Of a DNA stretch of 47,944 nt, positions 47,601 to 47,944 are shown piece after piece. Within the stretch, counting starts at the first letter, position 1. Every line of letters starts with the position of its first letter. The position numbers were made by a program, and so were the translations under genes. The notes below the pieces were generated by a model. It was not told the origin of the DNA. It searched no databases and saw only the letters and a program-made list of their open reading frames with translations. This stretch comes from Clostridiales bacterium (GTDB lineage Bacteria > Bacillota > Clostridia > Lachnospirales > WRAX01). Location: assembly GCA_031277225.1 (NCBI GenBank), contig JAITMQ010000060.1, positions 1 through 47,944 of the forward strand. The letters run 5' to 3'.

Positions 47601-47944
47601 GGGTGTATCGCCTTCGCCCGTGCGCAAGACTAAATATGCGTCGTCTATGGTTATGCCGGAGTCATCCGGCGTTGTTATTTGTAGAGAGGCAAGCAATAGA
47701 TATTCGGGGTCTCCCGCTTCGATTGGGGTCAACAAAATATCCGCATTTCCGCCGGTTGGCCCAACCCATGTCGGGCTTACCGTGGATAAGGCGGGCGCAA
47801 AGCCCCTACTGCTGGCCACAACCCTAAAATATCCGCGCTGGCTGGGCGTGTAAAAATAGCCATGCTCATTGGGTTGCAGGGTTGCGGTTAATGCGCCGTC
47901 CATATTGTAAATCATTACATGAGTGCCGTCATGAAGATAGGAAA
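35634..47944 (-). CDS. giant SLH-domain surface protein with MucBP-like and carboxypeptidase-regulatory-like repeats; 5' end outside window
   Basis: Frame open from stop at 35634 to window edge (upstream codons of ORF read SYLHDGTHV, no start or stop); C-terminal SLH (YVWRRYIRGYEDGTVRPDGLLTRAEMVQMLF, AISYFADRGQLQGFPDGSFRPNDFITNAEFAAMATR), repeated 'APHIPGFxLA...VTFxY' MucBP-like modules, N-proximal 'GRVYD...GATV...TDSQGFF' modules. Confidence 0.93.
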   Translation of the reverse strand, partial: SYLHDGTHVMIYNMDGALTATLQPNEHGYFYTPSQRGYFRVVASSRGFAPALSTVSPTWVGPTGGNADILLTPIEAGDPEYLLLASLQITTPDDSGITIDDAYLVLRTGEGDTPLDFGDDGMWRMPSNSPLEGDVVVVLPGQTDPYILIPVEYRPIDAGSYHHNVAMVFLYVVALPPPDPGHGTIFGFVYCQCFANPNERLPGTEVSLPGLGRTAETDERGFYFFHNVPFGTHNLFVSDPPDGFNSAISEDGPAVLNETYRTAQLDFYLRLIEVEAYAIVWGRVFDYEHPQQPGIAGATVQLTHYPHYTPTPRPPATTHIAQTVQATTDSQGFFVIGPVARNHDLLVRATHDYFSIYTGEMRVYENQDHRERNIGMINFDGTTVRVRVHDESESNAPQNLLPNAEVLLILPDGRGVLEGRTRPNIDNNDIIEAVFHLSRGLLDELRNGTDPIRFDYFVQLDGFDIVFDYFDLPHPSPDELEPPVYVALSSGGFQALLWGRVYDERDPEDDVPLLTATVWPPSKLQPGGNSHEDVDPEDLVSDTVIGGYYFIIVSSAEINAIFAQSNILNMIFIAEAPGFSTAAVDLDLEVGRTLRHDFFLNALENHDDPQPLLLLGNVTSYVGGQPVGGATVAVAYTHGFGYVDRPYRVSAMTDDLGAYVIIDIPAGQHDVRATASGRFGAAYDEITVVNQNVRRDFALPSTVDVEIRLYVDARSDNNHYYTEMLRNLPAGTVGAENFRVNLPDLSAFGEGYMLDLTDPPQPNFRTINLATWNSADDYVFWIIIPAQREIEVHHVLPMPAFDDDGDPIDGEYDYKLFAMGDIIYAPANTRATAQAYIGPDYRLVDFRIIHIDEDGNEVDPHPFDPQPSLNREASPAELTFMVAPDKTQRVEFIYELTIEVSVRGVIGHFEYGVLVYNDDPPYLYHHIRHLNANTPEVLIPFTNLSSVLYRIDWIVVDAAGEPVDYVLREGDGIVIDVGVENIQITFVYRDLNTVVQINAFEVNEQGEVIGEPDPENIGSFLQIPGFPMMIPAVEGRELPVPPPAIPGFVWVYSPDGESIVPSAEYDNSLTFHYVRSVGNLTVHAVEYGTGRTIRTISRNIAYGDDYTVIFDQLLPGRWYYTLSAGQSVGQQTFTYDDTPAVLNVYFDRVLRDVTVRAVLAGTGELLATVENYGSHRGGEFALISVDAIRNLPALEGFIPVMTEMPIMIGETDNVVTFFFIVDPDPYRHVDIVVELREYPNNELIDSFTIRARRGETITINAPERMGWHLHSTPDYRRITVPLTGAVDNVVFEYTRINVPITVHLEDSDGNVLPAPPNFEIAFNLLQGEHRYITAPNIVGWVLAQGQEAVRRVGLPAEGGANTTSITFVFESLEDVINRNLVDVTVRGVNLSAGRATLYEQSFRHLRDTEFTAHAVLLPGFQLITSSPYTYNVGIGREFIFEYQSLHIQNGVRIYTVDASGNNVASPIWIPAVIGQPFTFNAPHIPGFHLAEGEYLIQGFDSVPEDADARYLTFIYERQPGAIEVIAVEEGTGRIIRTSAIAGVVGNNTVHAPESLVAPYYNLIGDATQTVTIEPSDNIVRATFEFERVTVAVNRIARYRDDHVPIGDPSPTTAIHRLGDIAMISAPTQTNINELEDYILWSQSPVAVWVQTPNQVVNFDYMPLGDAAITVIAHAVGNINQVIQTFTFPVALNSTVYVAPPTIEGWETTETAREVPNIQGNTPVFFEYTMRMVNITVNHLRYGDNDTTVASARTIPVQYGSTIRVDAPHIDGHVIVLGDGEQSFRTFGRIREDQVIDFVYRPISEIIDRYTVDITIIGVDRVSTLELYRYTFSRPINSEFRVYAMALLGFTVYGDDYFDLDIREEDITRTFRYNPEPTTVQIQAVEEGSGRILAQFNVAAREGHAFAYRAPVVPGFDFVRVQGNTDPDYLYGRIEEVRHGESLTFVYRARPTPPAGQGVVTVVLREGLQILMERSIIFTVGVSQTITAPDLSASHFRHEGPSSIPDHYFDPDNPATHRVFFDYVKNTTTVTVEGRNTAAGNDVIYERAIPDTRLGEVIPVSAPAVDGFTVIGEISRNVWVSTADQVIPFYLEPTAPDDVVVNMLYGARRIGSQIITAPAGTTVTVSAPDLAGAGFRLVGSESQVTVTAPYEVNFYYETDPDRFVSINITLWNTENDEAISPPQGFIYEIPVLIGTSGYVFAPHVPGYVLAESSNMFYAFDNMDADEAVTFYYVPIEYIIDQHLVDVIVRGVNDANNATLYEQSFRHPRNTYFTAHAVNLPGFRLITPTPLTRDVGSGDTFIFRYESLHMHEGVMIHAELVDGTPIAPYPIYIPAVIGEPFTFNAPHIPGFHLAAGQPLLRGFEAVPGAEAERYLRFVYVPHQGAIEVVAVDRDSGRVIRTAAIPGVPGNNVVNAPNLAPFYTLVSAPTQNVDLTHLDGLTRVTFEFERVLVSVNRVAIDSEDGAQIGNAIPSAGHRLGDIAMINAPTTGEIPELERFILDSQSPLAVWVMEANQDVNFNYTYMGDSLAVTVTARDVANTGHIIQSFTLVVDYGADITITAPVITGWMNPSPASRSLTNVQQNATVTFDYTMQTVTVTINHLRYGGGAPVAAPTVFDAQVGSLIRVYAPHIHGFVLAPGETGVHAPARLTENIEINFVYRPIEEVIDQFTAAVTIRGVDRLSNLELYSFTVRRPLNSVFEVHAMPLLGFVLSPTTPPQANPFTLNIGANPDASYTHTFSYDRAPATVRIRAEDVDGNQILEFNVAAQAGHPFSYRAPVVPGYDFVRVYGNANDDYLYGRIASVGSNDVLTFVYAPRPEPLPGQGIVTVVLREVQGIDQILMERSIIFTEDVPQTITAPSLAASHFRHEGPSSIPNHNFDPNNPATHRVYFDYVKLTTTVTVEGRSTAAGNAIVVTDTIANVRLGEVRAIDAPMHNDYIALGETPRRVLIHAPNQVVVFDMQPTTDDDVVVNMYHGALLIGRQVITALSGTQVTVNAPDLSGVGFMLVGNVSQVTVTAPAVVNFHFERDPARFVNINITLWDAENDVEIPAPSGFISNIPILRGTSGHVFAPHIPGFMLAAGSNFFYQWHDMDDNETVTFYYTPLRVGEHVVNISVYTVILDENGNIVSTTQVDAFTEHVGRTFNIWAETPPVGYRLTRRVAEFAGEPADILNLGDWGSSALPVFSVANISQSLIVRFYFEPMPDDQSVVWIEFVEYNDHATVISGLWVENVVQGEYYHYTIRRSLERFPGRLVHDASGFNGWDARVVDADDRSQIIGELRMDGYSRISFIVQPGLNVLQIPYNKAVEDIDITVRHVVRGEGRTLAEHIESGSKGREIRWNEAILDGWAAEANIPSGYIRLGVANAANIPGVADRAGIEIIIEYAPLPINNEAIIIRHVATPPDRYGEPQDEEWFLGSNIVGLLDEAAQGFQGVLMSNEVIPASQNILQNAMPETARAILIDLLPYNDLVVAELYDILTDMGFNLTPPPQQYLEYLTPPLPEEEKEEDEGEEKEEDEKDEDDEKVEEEKGADEDDKGADDEVAEEDVVVYEPEIIADVDATTIDPAVIAVILAILQDANTDIGEIISRATRTLIRGILEAADIYDIQEILSNADEGQLSDILNNHPAVEAIITELMMHYAVGGFTPKLSIVDGRLIIDVIYNLPPLEVFLDIRLESEDGEFLRNIELPYGDMPWGSVFNIFELEREEGVPLLTADDTFGFALYEPDSYVFRAQRLLLDIGAAGLSANAMANEFHARATFRQITRNIVIEYRVDGEATPVRTRTIENLPFGQYHVYFNEDGWLTDNNDYTHSYAPGHRTLVIIWYQDEDDLQDHLVEFNVTRVQGGGNGGGGGGGGGGGWLPPPPFTPPPTPPTRPEPLPQPEVEAEHYVWRRYIRGYEDGTVRPDGLLTRAEMVQMLFNLAVSSEAAMPAFGASRFSDIAADSWYFTAISYFADRGQLQGFPDGSFRPNDFITNAEFAAMATRILELDRFDFANPFAVDAGHWGAVYIARAFDRGWFVYYLEGFGPEYEFDPDGNITRAQTVALINHYTGRIPNSERIDAYLDRRQLFNDLNRSHWAFYELMKAAITHERWVYESDERWELDSRN
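36363..36421 (-). repeat. poly-Gly codon tract followed by Pro-rich linker before SLH domains
   Basis: ccgccgccgcctccgccgccgccgccgccgccgtttccgccgcc; GGGNGGGGGGGGGGGWLPPPPFTPPPTPPTRPEP. Confidence 0.9.
38859..44060 (-). repeat. two tandem ~2.6 kb (about 865 aa) super-repeats in the giant surface gene, plus start of a third
   Basis: e.g. aaatggaatccggggatatggggcgcgttaaatgtaaa at 40891 and 43477 (offset 2586); gggaatggagcttggccctt at 39327 and 41931 (offset 2604). Confidence 0.9.

Noticed and set aside
35811-47853. Numerous plus-strand ORFs (e.g. 44607-45677, 356 aa) across the giant gene
   Set aside because: Antisense shadows of a long, compositionally biased minus-strand gene; low-complexity sequences without recognisable domains or RBS.

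Overview
This is a Bacillota (probably endospore-forming Clostridia) chromosome segment, judged from gene content and order. The left ~34 kb is mostly housekeeping: a SipL-like SPOCS/LysM protein, tRNA-Cys and tRNA-Glu, asp23/yloU-fakA(yloV)-recG-rsmD-coaD, argS, an M16C peptidase, a pyrimidine-nucleoside phosphorylase, rnhB-ylqG-like-ylqH-yraN, pgeF, a DUF512 protein, der-plsY, yaaL-bofA, a VapC-type TA pair, rhomboid and PrsW-type membrane proteases, NUDIX, rsuA-type synthase, ddl and murI. The right 12.3 kb is one open frame (minus strand, running off the window edge): a giant (>4,100 aa) surface protein with carboxypeptidase-regulatory-like and MucBP-like modules, a ~2.6 kb internal super-repeat, an acidic low-complexity region, a poly-Gly/Pro linker and C-terminal SLH domains. 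The most unusual signal is a dense, interlocking repeat ecology. It includes several different heptanucleotide (7-bp) arrays, often folded as array/inverse-array hairpins; nonamer hairpins; dRS3-like 20-bp palindromes; and an ~80-bp composite palindrome upstream of several genes. Copies of these repeats also lie in frame inside conserved genes (recG, argS, pgeF, DUF512, rhomboid, fakA, ylqG) or supply gene 3' ends and stop codons. No transposase, CRISPR array or rRNA was seen. All calls come from reading the sequence and supplied translations; no database search was run.
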